Shown one piece after another: positions 10,145 to 19,338 of a stretch of 64,000 bases of DNA. The DNA comes from Shewanella sp. MBTL60-112-B2. Its GTDB lineage: Bacteria > Pseudomonadota > Gammaproteobacteria > Enterobacterales > Shewanellaceae. Each line of letters opens with the position of its first letter. Position 1 is the first letter of the stretch. The stretch is taken from positions 34,855 through 98,854 of the forward strand of contig NZ_BPFA01000017.1 of the NCBI RefSeq assembly GCF_019655055.1, in the 5' to 3' direction. A model generated the notes under the pieces. It was not told the origin of the DNA. It searched no databases and saw only the letters and a list, made by a program, of their open reading frames with translations. A program made the translations under genes and the position numbers.

Positions 10145-12568
10145 CTAGTGGATAGTTAGCGGGATAGTGGCAATTAGTGTTAGATCGCCTTTTGGCGTAA
10201 CGGCTTCAATAACCAGCGTACCAGACTCTGGATCATCAGCGCCTTTAATCACCACACTGTAAGACAAGGCACCATTCTTGTTAGTAGAGGCGACAGTGAA
10301 TGTACCATTGCTTGCCAAACTACCAACTGATGGCTTGAAGGTCAAAATAGTGCCTGAGGGTAACGGCTGATTGTGTAAGTCACTGACGATAATCGATACA
10401 CCGCCTGTCGACTTACCAAAAATATCGAGAGTGTTATTCTCGTTCAAGCCGTCACAAGCATCAACCACGCCAGCTTCATCAGTACAACTATCAGAGATCA
10501 CTGGAGCCGATGAATAGGCATCACTACCTGCCATCACAATAACAACACTTGCTCTGACGTTTAATGATTTATTTGTCGTTGAACAGCCAGAATGCGCCGT
10601 ACCGTTCGCATCAAGTGCACATAAACTGCCGTTATATAGACCATCAGCGCCATCGAATACACTATTATTGTTAAAGTCAGCGAATGTTTCTAAATCCCCG
10701 CCGTCTTCTCCTGTCGTTTCAGGGTTATAGACAGTGTCTTCGTTATGATCAACAAATGCTTCAGCCAGATCATAGCTATTACCTGAGACGTTTGGCTTGG
10801 TTTTAAAGTCTGAAACCTCAGTTGCATCAAAACGACCATTGCCATTGGTATCAGGGAAAGATTCTTCACCGATAGCGGTTGCAAGGATAGTAACGCGGCC
10901 GCCATAGGGCTGGCCAAGTTTTGGAGTTAGCGAAGGAGCACTATTGAGTATTGCACCTGTTGGTCTTGGGTTTTGACTAGTCCACTTTACAGAGCAAGTC
11001 CCCTTTAACGTTACGCAAGATGGGTCGATTGAGCCACCTTCAGTCGTGAACGATACAGCCGTTCCATCAGGAACAGGGTTATTAAAGGCATCGGCAAGCC
11101 TTGCTGTAACGTTGACCTCAGTTCCATCATAATCCCAGCCTTCAGGACTCGCGTTATCAACCGATAACGAGAAACTGTCTTGATCTGGCAAACCTGTTGA
11201 AATTACGAGTAAATTAGACTGGCTTGATATTTCAGGTGTTTTCCCATCAACAACGGCAGTTACTCTTACCGAAGTTGCCACAGTTCCTGAATTAACCACT
11301 GTTTGAGCTATACCGTTTGCATCAGTTTTAGCGTTTTCAGGGCTAAACTTAATCCCGCCAGCTTCAGTGTTTAGTGAGAAGTTTACTTGCTGATTGGTAA
11401 CTGCAATGCCGTTACTATCCAGTACTTTAAATTTAACTGTTGATGCTTCTGAACCACCAGTGCCTTTTAACCGGATATTTTCAGGTAGTGCTTCAACAAA
11501 ATAGATACTGCCAACACTTGCTGGTAGAACTGTCAACTTAGCTGACGCTGTCAATGCTTTACCGCCTACATTGGCGCTAACATTAACGGAGTCCTCGCCA
11601 ACGCAACCTTTTGCAAGATATGTACTAGTCGCTACGCCATTAACAGCAATAACTGGTGAGCTAATTTCAGCTTCCGGAGACGCTTTAGCAGAGCAGATCG
11701 AAGAAAAAATAACTTCTGCTGGTTCTGTGAATAACTTGCCTTGGTCATCTTGCAAAGTCACTGAAATACTTGCTGTACCGCCAGCAGATACACTCACTGG
11801 GGTAATTGACGCAACACCTGACTCGAACGGTGCGCCGCTCCCCATGAGGACGTTGGTTGCTCCAATGGTAAACGGTAAATTAGCCGTTTCACCTGATAAT
11901 AACGTCACAATTGCATTCGCGGCTCCAGGCTCAGCACCCGCCAAGATTTGTACCCTTGCTTGTCCATCTTCAGTAACTGCAGTATTGATTGGGATCTCAC
12001 CACGACTTGTAGTGAAAGTCACAATGGTTTCTTTAGAAAGTCCAGTAACGGTAGCTACCAAGAAACCAGGGGATAAACTGCTAATCCCTGATGTAGGCTG
12101 ATTATTTTCATCTACTAAGCTAATCGCTACAGATGCGCCGTTACCCGCGTCACCACCATCGCCGACCATAGTCACATTAATACTTGCTGTTTCTCCTGTT
12201 GAGGTTTTGGCTGTAACTGTAGCACCAGTACTAATAGAGGCAGTGCTTAAAGTAACAACGGCATTACCCTCATTATTAGTAGAGACTTCACCAGTAGCAG
12301 GATCGAAAGAACCATAGGTTGCATTATTTAATGAAAACGAGACTAACGTACTGACCGCAGCCCCATTTGAATCAGTCACCTTAGCCGTTATCTGTGCATT
12401 TTCTGCAACCGAAATAAGTGAATTAGTAGTGCTTAACTCTATTGAAATTGTCGTTGGGTCAGGAGTAGTACCACCGTCTTCATCCTCAGAAATACTTCCT
12501 CCCCCACTACAACCAATGAGAAGAAATGACCATATAAAAGCAATAAAAATGCTATAAGCTGACTTCAT
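10145..12568 (-). CDS. Large surface lipoprotein with tandem Ig-like (invasin/Big_1-type) domains
   Basis: 807 aa. The N-terminus is a lipoprotein signal with lipobox LIGC (Cys at residue 20), followed by a Gly/Ser/Asp linker. The rest is Thr/Ser/Val-rich beta sequence in repeating units of about 90-100 residues with motifs such as TAKVTDSNGAAVS, SFSLNN and GEGNAVVTL-like strands, typical of bacterial Ig-like domains. Residues about 560-640 contain three Asp/Asn-rich loops (DTNGNGRFDATE, DHNEDTVYNPE, DFNNNSVFDGAD) that resemble EF-hand or dockerin calcium loops. The start has AGGGAG upstream. A role in adhesion or the outer-membrane surface is inferred from architecture only. It is transcribed alone. 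Confidence 0.85.
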   Translation of the reverse strand: MKSAYSIFIAFIWSFLLIGCSGGGSISEDEDGGTTPDPTTISIELSTTNSLISVAENAQITAKVTDSNGAAVSTLVSFSLNNATYGSFDPATGEVSTNNEGNAVVTLSTASISTGATVTAKTSTGETASINVTMVGDGGDAGNGASVAISLVDENNQPTSGISSLSPGFLVATVTGLSKETIVTFTTSRGEIPINTAVTEDGQARVQILAGAEPGAANAIVTLLSGETANLPFTIGATNVLMGSGAPFESGVASITPVSVSAGGTASISVTLQDDQGKLFTEPAEVIFSSICSAKASPEAEISSPVIAVNGVATSTYLAKGCVGEDSVNVSANVGGKALTASAKLTVLPASVGSIYFVEALPENIRLKGTGGSEASTVKFKVLDSNGIAVTNQQVNFSLNTEAGGIKFSPENAKTDANGIAQTVVNSGTVATSVRVTAVVDGKTPEISSQSNLLVISTGLPDQDSFSLSVDNASPEGWDYDGTEVNVTARLADAFNNPVPDGTAVSFTTEGGSIDPSCVTLKGTCSVKWTSQNPRPTGAILNSAPSLTPKLGQPYGGRVTILATAIGEESFPDTNGNGRFDATEVSDFKTKPNVSGNSYDLAEAFVDHNEDTVYNPETTGEDGGDLETFADFNNNSVFDGADGLYNGSLCALDANGTAHSGCSTTNKSLNVRASVVIVMAGSDAYSSAPVISDSCTDEAGVVDACDGLNENNTLDIFGKSTGGVSIIVSDLHNQPLPSGTILTFKPSVGSLASNGTFTVASTNKNGALSYSVVIKGADDPESGTLVIEAVTPKGDLTLIATIPLTIH

Positions 12569-12784
12569 TGTCAGACTCCCTGTTACTCAGATTATTATTT
12601 TTGGCAACGCTTTGATTACCTTGCGACTCAAGTTAAACAATCTTCCCATAACTTTTACACAATAAACATCTATTTATTTGTCAGAACACTGCAAAACTTA
12701 ACTTTTACCCCATTTCATCGGTGTCACTTTCTTGCTAGGCTTTAGAACGCAAATTGAAAGAATAAAAATTATACAGGAAGCACT

Positions 12785-14113
12785 ATGTCTGCTACGAAAA
12801 CCAAAAAACTCGGCCTCACGAGTAAGATTGTAATCGGTATGTTTGCCGGTATTATCCTCGGGCTATTATTACGCAATCTGTTTCCAGAGAGTGATTTCAT
12901 CAAAGAGTACATCACCGAAGGCGTACTTAACGTTATCGGTACCATCTTCATCTCCAGCTTAAAAATGCTTGTCGTTCCTCTCGTATTTGTCTCATTAGTC
13001 TGTGGTACCTGCTCACTTAGCGAGCCTTCTAAAGTCGGTCGCTTAGGTGGCAAGACCATCGCGTTTTATCTCTTCACCACCGCGATTGCACTCTCAATGG
13101 CGATTCTAGTCGCCATTGCAGTTCACCCAGGCAACGCCAGCATGGTGACCGAGGGAATGCAGTTCGATGTAAAGCAAGCACCGAGTCTTTCAGACGTTAT
13201 CATCAACCTTGTGCCAACTAACCCACTGCATGCAATGAGTGAAGGCAACATGCTTCAGATCATCATCTTTGCAGTGATCTTTGGTTTTGCTATTTCCCAT
13301 ATCGGCGAACGTGGTGCACGTGTTGCCGCGCTGTTTAACGACCTTAACGAAGTCATCATGCGTGTTGTTACACTTATCATGCAGCTTGCTCCTTACGGTG
13401 TGTTTGCTCTGATGGCAAAGCTTGCACTAACATTGGGCATGGAAACCTTTGGCAGTGTTGTGAAGTACTTCTTCGTAGTACTAGGTGTATTACTTGTCCA
13501 TGCGTTCGTTGTGTACCCGACGCTACTTAAAGTGTTCTCAGGGCTAAACCCGTTCACCTTTATCCGTAAAATCCGCGATGTACAGCTATTTGCCTTCAGC
13601 ACTGCAAGCTCCAATGCAACATTACCTGTGACGATTGAGACTGCAGAGCATCGTATGGGCGTGGATAATAAGATTGCCTCTTTTACCCTACCGCTTGGCG
13701 CAACCATCAACATGGATGGAACCGCGATCATGCAGGGTGTGGCAACCGTATTTATTGCACAAGTATTTGGTATTGAGTTAACGATCACCGATTACGCAAT
13801 GGTTGTTGTTACGGCAACGCTTGCCTCTATCGGTACAGCTGGTGTGCCTGGTGTGGGTCTAATCATGCTTGCCATGGTACTTAACCAAGTTGGTCTACCT
13901 GTTGAAGGTATCGCGCTAATTATCGGTGTAGATAGATTACTTGATATGGTACGTACGGCGGTTAACGTCACTGGCGATACAGTCGCGACAGTGGTGATTG
14001 CCAAGTCTGAAAATGAATTTAACGAAGAAATCTTCAACAATACCCAAGCGGGTAAAGTCGCTCCTGGCTTTAACGCTCAAGTTCATGCTGAAGAAATGAA
14101 GTTGAACAAATAA
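12785..14113 (+). CDS. Dicarboxylate/amino acid:cation symporter (DAACS family)
   Basis: 442-aa inner-membrane secondary transporter of the glutamate/dicarboxylate symporter family (GltP/GltT/DctA fold). Eight transmembrane segments and two re-entrant hairpins can be followed. Signature stretches are the serine-rich hairpin FSTASSNATLPVT (family SSSAATLP), NMDGTAIMQGVATVFIAQ (TM7 NMDGT) and DRLLDMVRTAVNVTGD (TM8, containing the conserved Asp, Arg and Asn that bind substrate). The driving ion and substrate cannot be fixed from sequence; the TM8 arginine favours acidic substrates such as glutamate, aspartate or C4-dicarboxylates. CAGGAAG precedes the ATG. It is divergent from the lipoprotein gene. 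Confidence 0.92.
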   Translation: MSATKTKKLGLTSKIVIGMFAGIILGLLLRNLFPESDFIKEYITEGVLNVIGTIFISSLKMLVVPLVFVSLVCGTCSLSEPSKVGRLGGKTIAFYLFTTAIALSMAILVAIAVHPGNASMVTEGMQFDVKQAPSLSDVIINLVPTNPLHAMSEGNMLQIIIFAVIFGFAISHIGERGARVAALFNDLNEVIMRVVTLIMQLAPYGVFALMAKLALTLGMETFGSVVKYFFVVLGVLLVHAFVVYPTLLKVFSGLNPFTFIRKIRDVQLFAFSTASSNATLPVTIETAEHRMGVDNKIASFTLPLGATINMDGTAIMQGVATVFIAQVFGIELTITDYAMVVVTATLASIGTAGVPGVGLIMLAMVLNQVGLPVEGIALIIGVDRLLDMVRTAVNVTGDTVATVVIAKSENEFNEEIFNNTQAGKVAPGFNAQVHAEEMKLNK

Positions 14114-14130
14114 AAATATACGCTAAATCT

Positions 14131-14158
14131 AAAAAGGCATCCTAATGGATGCCTTTTT
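14131..14158 (+). terminator. Intrinsic terminator of the symporter gene
   Basis: AAAAAGGCATCC, loop TAAT, GGATGCCTTTTT, 17 nt after the stop. It may also serve the convergent acetyltransferase gene. Confidence 0.9.
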
Positions 14159-14184
14159 AATGCCCTTGTTTCTAGCTAGGCTAA

Positions 14185-14742
14185 TTACTCTGTAGTATTG
14201 AGCTTCTTTAACACTCTTGCGGGAACACCACCGACCATACAGTCTGCTGGCACATCTTTATTCACTACAGCGCCTGCGGCAACAATGGAGCGCGCACCAA
14301 TAGTGACACCTTGATTAATCACCACGTTACCACCTATCCACACATCATCTTCAATGGTGATCGGTAAGCAAAATGTCTCCCAGCGGCGGCGACTCATATG
14401 ATCTAGAGCATGAGAAGCGGTATAAAATTGGCAGCTTGGGCCAACCATTACGTGATTACCTATCGTTATTTTTGCTCCATCTAGCATCACCGCGCCAATA
14501 TTGATAAAACTCCCCTTACCTATCGTGATCTGTTTACCGAACTCACAGCTAAACGGCTCTCTTACTATAGAACCTTCACCAATATTATTGAGTAATTGCT
14601 TTATCAAGCACTGGGTTTCGCTATAGCCTAAACTATTGCTAATTTGTTTTTGTAATAAATAGGCATTGTCTCGTACCGCTGAAATTTCAGGATCTGCGCC
14701 TTCAAACACTTCACCATTGAGCATTTTTTCGTATTCAGTCAT
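14185..14742 (-). CDS. maa: Maltose O-acetyltransferase-like hexapeptide acetyltransferase
   Basis: 185-aa acetyl-CoA-dependent O-acetyltransferase of the NodL/LacA/Maa group. The N-terminal Maa-type helical domain (KMLNGEVFEGADPEISAVRD) is followed by a left-handed beta helix of hexapeptide repeats (IGKGSFINIGAVML, IGNHVMVG, IGGNVVINQGVTIGARSIVAAGAVV). The catalytic-type His is in the HALDH segment. Length equals E. coli Maa (about 183 aa). An ATG 16 codons upstream would place the start inside the gsk terminator at 14783-14816, so MTEYEKM at 14742 is used. The acceptor sugar cannot be predicted reliably. Confidence 0.88.
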   Translation of the reverse strand: MTEYEKMLNGEVFEGADPEISAVRDNAYLLQKQISNSLGYSETQCLIKQLLNNIGEGSIVREPFSCEFGKQITIGKGSFINIGAVMLDGAKITIGNHVMVGPSCQFYTASHALDHMSRRRWETFCLPITIEDDVWIGGNVVINQGVTIGARSIVAAGAVVNKDVPADCMVGGVPARVLKKLNTTE

Positions 14743-14782
14743 AACTTCATTCTTCTTACTATTATTCCAGACTAGATTCAAA

Positions 14783-14816
14783 AAAGGCATAACTCAGAAT
14801 TCCAAGTTATGCCTTT
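14783..14816 (-). terminator. Intrinsic terminator of gsk
   Basis: On the minus strand AAAGGCATAACT, a 10-nt loop, AGTTATGCCTTTTT: a 12-bp perfect stem with a U-tract, 40 nt after the gsk stop. Confidence 0.9.
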
Positions 14817-14855
14817 CAAAATTATTTAGCTAATTGCCAGTTAGGGCGTCTCAGC

Positions 14856-16160
14856 TTATCGTTCCCAGTATGACTCTTCTAAGCTGTCTTCACGCTCAGG
14901 TAAGCCACGAGAAAGCCTTGGGCTATGCTGTGCCAGTACTTCATAAGCCACGCGGTTAGCGTACTTACAAATTTGTGAGAACGACGAGTAGCACAAACCA
15001 TCACGCTTATGCTTGCTTGAGCCTGGCACATTGGTCTTATGGAAAGTATTTGACGCTAAATCATGCAGCAAAGCCGCTAAAGCACCATCGCCTGCACCGT
15101 TTGTGTTACGAATAATTTCTGGACCGCCCATGTAAGGAGAGATATGTGCGTACACCTTTAGTGGCGAGTCACAATCTGCTTTTAATTTAGGGCGAGAGAA
15201 CTCGTAACGGTTAAACTCTGGAATTGAACCCGGTAATAGGGTGTGGCTTGTTTCACGCTTTTCAGAGTCTTCTGTATAGCCTGCGGTATAAAGACCTAAA
15301 GGACCAGCTGTGGTCAACACCATATCACACCACTCAAGCGCAGCTTCACTCGCTTGCAGTGGATCGCTAAAGCCAGTCAATGCCTCGCCTTCATCTTCGT
15401 TCATCGCCAAAATAGTCACGTGTTCTTTGATGAACTCCTGCCACCATTTTGGATCTTCTTCGATTAAGAAGCGCGTACCAAGGGTTAATACAACTGGCAC
15501 TTCAGCTTCTTTCGCGTAATTAATCGCCGTCATTGCCGCATCAGTGATCTGATCGCCACCGCTAGCACGCATCAAGTAAGCTGTTAAAATCAGCGCTGAA
15601 CCGCCCTGTACCACTTCTTTATCGATATATGTCGGCGTTAATTGATCCATTGAGCCTTTACTGATCGCAAAAGTACGCTCGCCGCACTCGGAGATCAAGG
15701 TAAAACAACGGCCAATTGGACCCGCTACCGGTTGCAGGTAATTCAAATCCACTTTAGATGAAGTGTTACATAGGTAACGGTATGCATAGCTACCCACTTC
15801 AATATTTTGGCTCATTACGCCAAATAATACTGAACGGTCATCCGCTAAAATCGAGTAATTGTGTACTGTGTTACCAATCGTGCCACCAGCAAATTCATCG
15901 CTGATCAACTCATTAGTTTTAAGCTCAGTATAAAGTGCATGGGCCTTGTCATCATCGATCAAGGTTGAGTTGCCTTTAGGCAATTCGTAGCGGCTCAATA
16001 ACTCATCTTCCACTTTCGCCTCAATATCTACAAGTGTCTGATCGATGCCAGAGATGTAGGTTGAAATCGGTAGAGGCTGTTGGATCAACTGCGCAAGCAA
16101 TGGATCACGGTTTTTAACTGGAAAATAATGTTTAGACTTACGCTGACCTGGAAACTTCAT
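14856..16160 (-). CDS. gsk: Inosine-guanosine kinase
   Basis: 434-aa PfkB/ribokinase-family nucleoside kinase that phosphorylates guanosine and inosine in purine salvage. The start MKFPGQRKSKHYFPV, the GIDQTLVDIEAKV stretch and the PfkB anion-hole/catalytic motif NTNGAGDGALAALLHD near residue 355-370 match E. coli Gsk closely, and the length is identical (434 aa). The frame is open 8 codons further upstream, but MKFPG at 16160 is the family start and has an AGAG element before it. In E. coli the order is hemH-aes-gsk; here aes is absent and hemH is directly upstream. Confidence 0.97.
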   Translation of the reverse strand: MKFPGQRKSKHYFPVKNRDPLLAQLIQQPLPISTYISGIDQTLVDIEAKVEDELLSRYELPKGNSTLIDDDKAHALYTELKTNELISDEFAGGTIGNTVHNYSILADDRSVLFGVMSQNIEVGSYAYRYLCNTSSKVDLNYLQPVAGPIGRCFTLISECGERTFAISKGSMDQLTPTYIDKEVVQGGSALILTAYLMRASGGDQITDAAMTAINYAKEAEVPVVLTLGTRFLIEEDPKWWQEFIKEHVTILAMNEDEGEALTGFSDPLQASEAALEWCDMVLTTAGPLGLYTAGYTEDSEKRETSHTLLPGSIPEFNRYEFSRPKLKADCDSPLKVYAHISPYMGGPEIIRNTNGAGDGALAALLHDLASNTFHKTNVPGSSKHKRDGLCYSSFSQICKYANRVAYEVLAQHSPRLSRGLPEREDSLEESYWER

Positions 16161-16352
16161 ATTGAGCTCTCTTTCATTCGGCATCCATGCAAAATATCAA
16201 TTAAAACGGGTAAGTTATCTCAAGCTGTTTATTCAATGCGAACAAGCAAACTCTACACTTCTAGCAACTAGCCATAATAAAAACTCTACCCTCACTATTT
16301 CTTTAGCTTAGTCACAACTTAAACAAAATAGTGAATTTAAAGGGCTAGATGC

Positions 16353-16386
16353 AAAAAAAGGTGGGGGATTTTACCACACCCCACCT
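16353..16386 (-). terminator. Intrinsic terminator of hemH
   Basis: On the minus strand AGGTGGGG, an 11-nt loop, CCCCACCT (with one extra C), then a run of seven T. It lies about 40 nt after the hemH stop. Confidence 0.85.
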
Positions 16387-16423
16387 CTTTCGCTAGCTGA
16401 AATCACTATAGAAGTTAGAAAAT

Positions 16424-17419
16424 TTAATACCAACCCTTAGTTTGCTCCTGAACAAGGCTAGCTAATAACTCAATGTGAGCAGGAGAGTCATTGAGGCAAT
16501 CAATAAATTCATAGCGCTCACCACCAGCCGATAAGAAGTCTTCTTTACCTTCTTGTGAGATCTCCTCAAGGGTTTCTAAACAATCACAAGAGAACGCAGG
16601 ACACATAATGTCAACCGACTTAATGCCCTGTTCAGGCAGAGACTCAAGTAACCCGTCAGTTGCAGGCCCAATCCACTCTTCTTTACCAAATTGCGACTGG
16701 AAACAAATACGCCATTGTTCCTTGGTTAACCTAAGTTCTGCTGCTAGCAATTCTGCCGTTGCTTGGCACTGTGCTTGATAGGGATCGCCCTCAGTAATGT
16801 AACGTAGCGGTACACCATGAAACGACATTAACAAAACCTGTGCCTGGCCTTTTGCTTGCCAATGAGCCTTAACCGACTCCGCTAACGCTTTAATGTAAGC
16901 AGGGTGATCAAAATACTGCTTGTTGATGCGCACCTCAGGAATATTGCGTTCAGACTTTAAAAGCAGTGCAATTGCATCATAAACTGGGGCAACGGTAGAG
17001 CATGAGTATTGTGCGTAGAGTGGCAGAACGATGATCTTTTCAGCCCCTTGAGACTTTAAGCTGTCGAGCCCCGATTGCAATGACGGGTTGCCATAGCTCA
17101 TACCTAGTTCAACGGGAATGGCTTGCCCGAGAGTCTCAAATAAAGAAGCTTTAAGCTTATCGCGCTGCTTTTGGCTTATCACCATCAAAGGTGAACCTTC
17201 ATCCCACCAGATAGATTGATACAGCTTGGCGACTTTGGCCGGACGAGTATTAAGAATGATACCGTTTAAAATTGGCTTCCATAGCCAAGGGGAAAGATCG
17301 ACCACGCGAGGATCGCTCAAGAACTGCTTAAGGAATTTTCTAACATCAGGAGCGGTAGGTGAATCAGGGGTACCTAAGTTTACTAATAACACACCAAATG
17401 GCGGGGCTAAATCACTCAC
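16424..17419 (-). CDS. hemH: Ferrochelatase
   Basis: 331-aa enzyme inserting Fe2+ into protoporphyrin IX, the last step of heme synthesis, acting at the inner-membrane surface. Family motifs are GVLLVNLGTPDSPTAPDVRKFLKQFLSD at the N-terminus, MSFHGVPLRYITEGDPY with the catalytic histidine, and CFQSQFGKEEWIGPATD. The only in-frame start that preserves the N-terminal motif is GTG at 17419, with AAAGAGA upstream. Length is near E. coli HemH (320 aa). It sits between adk and gsk, as in E. coli apart from the missing aes. Confidence 0.95.
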   Translation of the reverse strand: MSDLAPPFGVLLVNLGTPDSPTAPDVRKFLKQFLSDPRVVDLSPWLWKPILNGIILNTRPAKVAKLYQSIWWDEGSPLMVISQKQRDKLKASLFETLGQAIPVELGMSYGNPSLQSGLDSLKSQGAEKIIVLPLYAQYSCSTVAPVYDAIALLLKSERNIPEVRINKQYFDHPAYIKALAESVKAHWQAKGQAQVLLMSFHGVPLRYITEGDPYQAQCQATAELLAAELRLTKEQWRICFQSQFGKEEWIGPATDGLLESLPEQGIKSVDIMCPAFSCDCLETLEEISQEGKEDFLSAGGERYEFIDCLNDSPAHIELLASLVQEQTKGWY

Positions 17420-17473
17420 ATGAATTCTCTTTTTAGCAAGATATTCGGGTCAGGCTATCACCGCAAAACGCAT

Positions 17474-17500
17474 AAAAAAAGCCCATTTACATGGGCTTTT
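17474..17500 (-). terminator. Intrinsic terminator of adk
   Basis: On the minus strand AAAAGCCCAT, loop GTAA, ATGGGCTTTTTTT, about 80 nt past the adk stop and upstream of hemH. Confidence 0.9.
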
Positions 17501-17581
17501 CAAAATATGAGAACTAGCTCATAAACACATATTCAGCCGAGTATTTTTTATACTCGCTGACTAAGGAATTGACGCTAGATA

Positions 17582-18313
<732 letters not shown>

Positions 18314-18406
18314 TTAGGGCGGCGATCTTCGCACAAATAGCCGCTATTTTGAAGTTATTTTCATTCGACTTTAGCATCAGTCACGGTAAATAAACTTTGA
18401 CACGAA

Positions 18407-19252
18407 TCAGTAAAGTAGAGTGTAGAGTTTGCGTCTATATTGATTGGCTAAACTGTTGCCTTGACCCAGTGCGGTTAAAATCTCTAGAAACAATGCTTTT
18501 ACCTTGCCATCTAGTGCCGCAAGATCTTTCTGTAGTGGTGTAAACAACAAAGGCAAAGCTTCATCATTACGCCCAGCTTGATGCAGCGCCTTGGCCAAAT
18601 CTAACACTAAGCTTAAATCATCTGGCGTGTTGTCTACTGCTTGCTGTAAATTTCTGATCTCTGGTGTATCGGCAGCATCTAACGCTAACGCAAGCTTTGC
18701 CTTAAGGCTTTGATAATAACCGTCTTGGTCAGCAAGCCCCACAGAGTCGAGCAGGCCTTTAGCATCGTCAAGTACGCCTAATGACAAGTACACATCGGCT
18801 AATGCTAAAGCTATTTCAGCGAGCTGGTTTTCGTTATAAGCATCTTTTAACAGTGGCAAAGCTGCAATCGCATTGTTTTCTGCTAAAAATACTCGCGCTT
18901 GGTTCAGCTTTAACTGCCACTCGGCAGGTAAATGTTTATCAAGCATCTCCACGATTTGCGGCGCTTCTTGCACACCTGCAAAGCCATCTACCGGCTTGCC
19001 TTCGTGTAATACTAAGGTGGTGGGCAAGCTTTGGATCTGGAAATAATTGGCAATTTCCATTTCCGTCTCACAGTTAATCTTGGCTAATACAAAACGGCCA
19101 TTTTGTTGCTGTGCGATACCTTCAAGGGTTTGCATTAGGCTTAAACTTTCTGGGCTTTGACTCGCCCAAAATGCCATCACCACGACCTTCTCCATCGAAG
19201 CGTCGACCACTTGCTGTATATTTTCTTTCGTCAGCTCTAGAATCGATTGCAT
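18407..19252 (-). CDS. cnoX: Thioredoxin-fold co-chaperone CnoX (YbbN)
   Basis: 281 aa: an N-terminal thioredoxin-like domain (about 1-110) followed by TPR-like helices (about 115-280). This matches E. coli CnoX/YbbN (284 aa), a holdase that passes substrates to GroEL and DnaK. The redox CXXC is replaced: the segment after WA reads SQSPES, with serine at both cysteine positions, so it cannot act as a dithiol thioredoxin. A cysteine at residue 61 (LAKINCETE) corresponds to the E. coli Cys63 that contacts GroEL. It lies between htpG and adk, beside another chaperone; in E. coli ybbN is elsewhere. Confidence 0.9.
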   Translation of the reverse strand: MQSILELTKENIQQVVDASMEKVVVMAFWASQSPESLSLMQTLEGIAQQQNGRFVLAKINCETEMEIANYFQIQSLPTTLVLHEGKPVDGFAGVQEAPQIVEMLDKHLPAEWQLKLNQARVFLAENNAIAALPLLKDAYNENQLAEIALALADVYLSLGVLDDAKGLLDSVGLADQDGYYQSLKAKLALALDAADTPEIRNLQQAVDNTPDDLSLVLDLAKALHQAGRNDEALPLLFTPLQKDLAALDGKVKALFLEILTALGQGNSLANQYRRKLYTLLY

Positions 19253-19285
19253 AACTTTTCCTTCGCTTTTAGCGAGTGACCATAA

Positions 19286-19323
19286 AAAGAGGCAGTAATA
19301 CCAATTAGTATAACTGCCTCTTT
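19286..19323 (-). terminator. Intrinsic terminator of htpG
   Basis: On the minus strand AAAGAGGCAGT pairs with ACTGCCTCTTTTT. The loop region contains ATACCAATTAGTATAA on the plus strand, a 15/16 match to the terminal repeat of the MITE-like element described at 33043 and 37141. Confidence 0.88.
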
Positions 19324-19338
19324 AATCATAGCTGTTGA

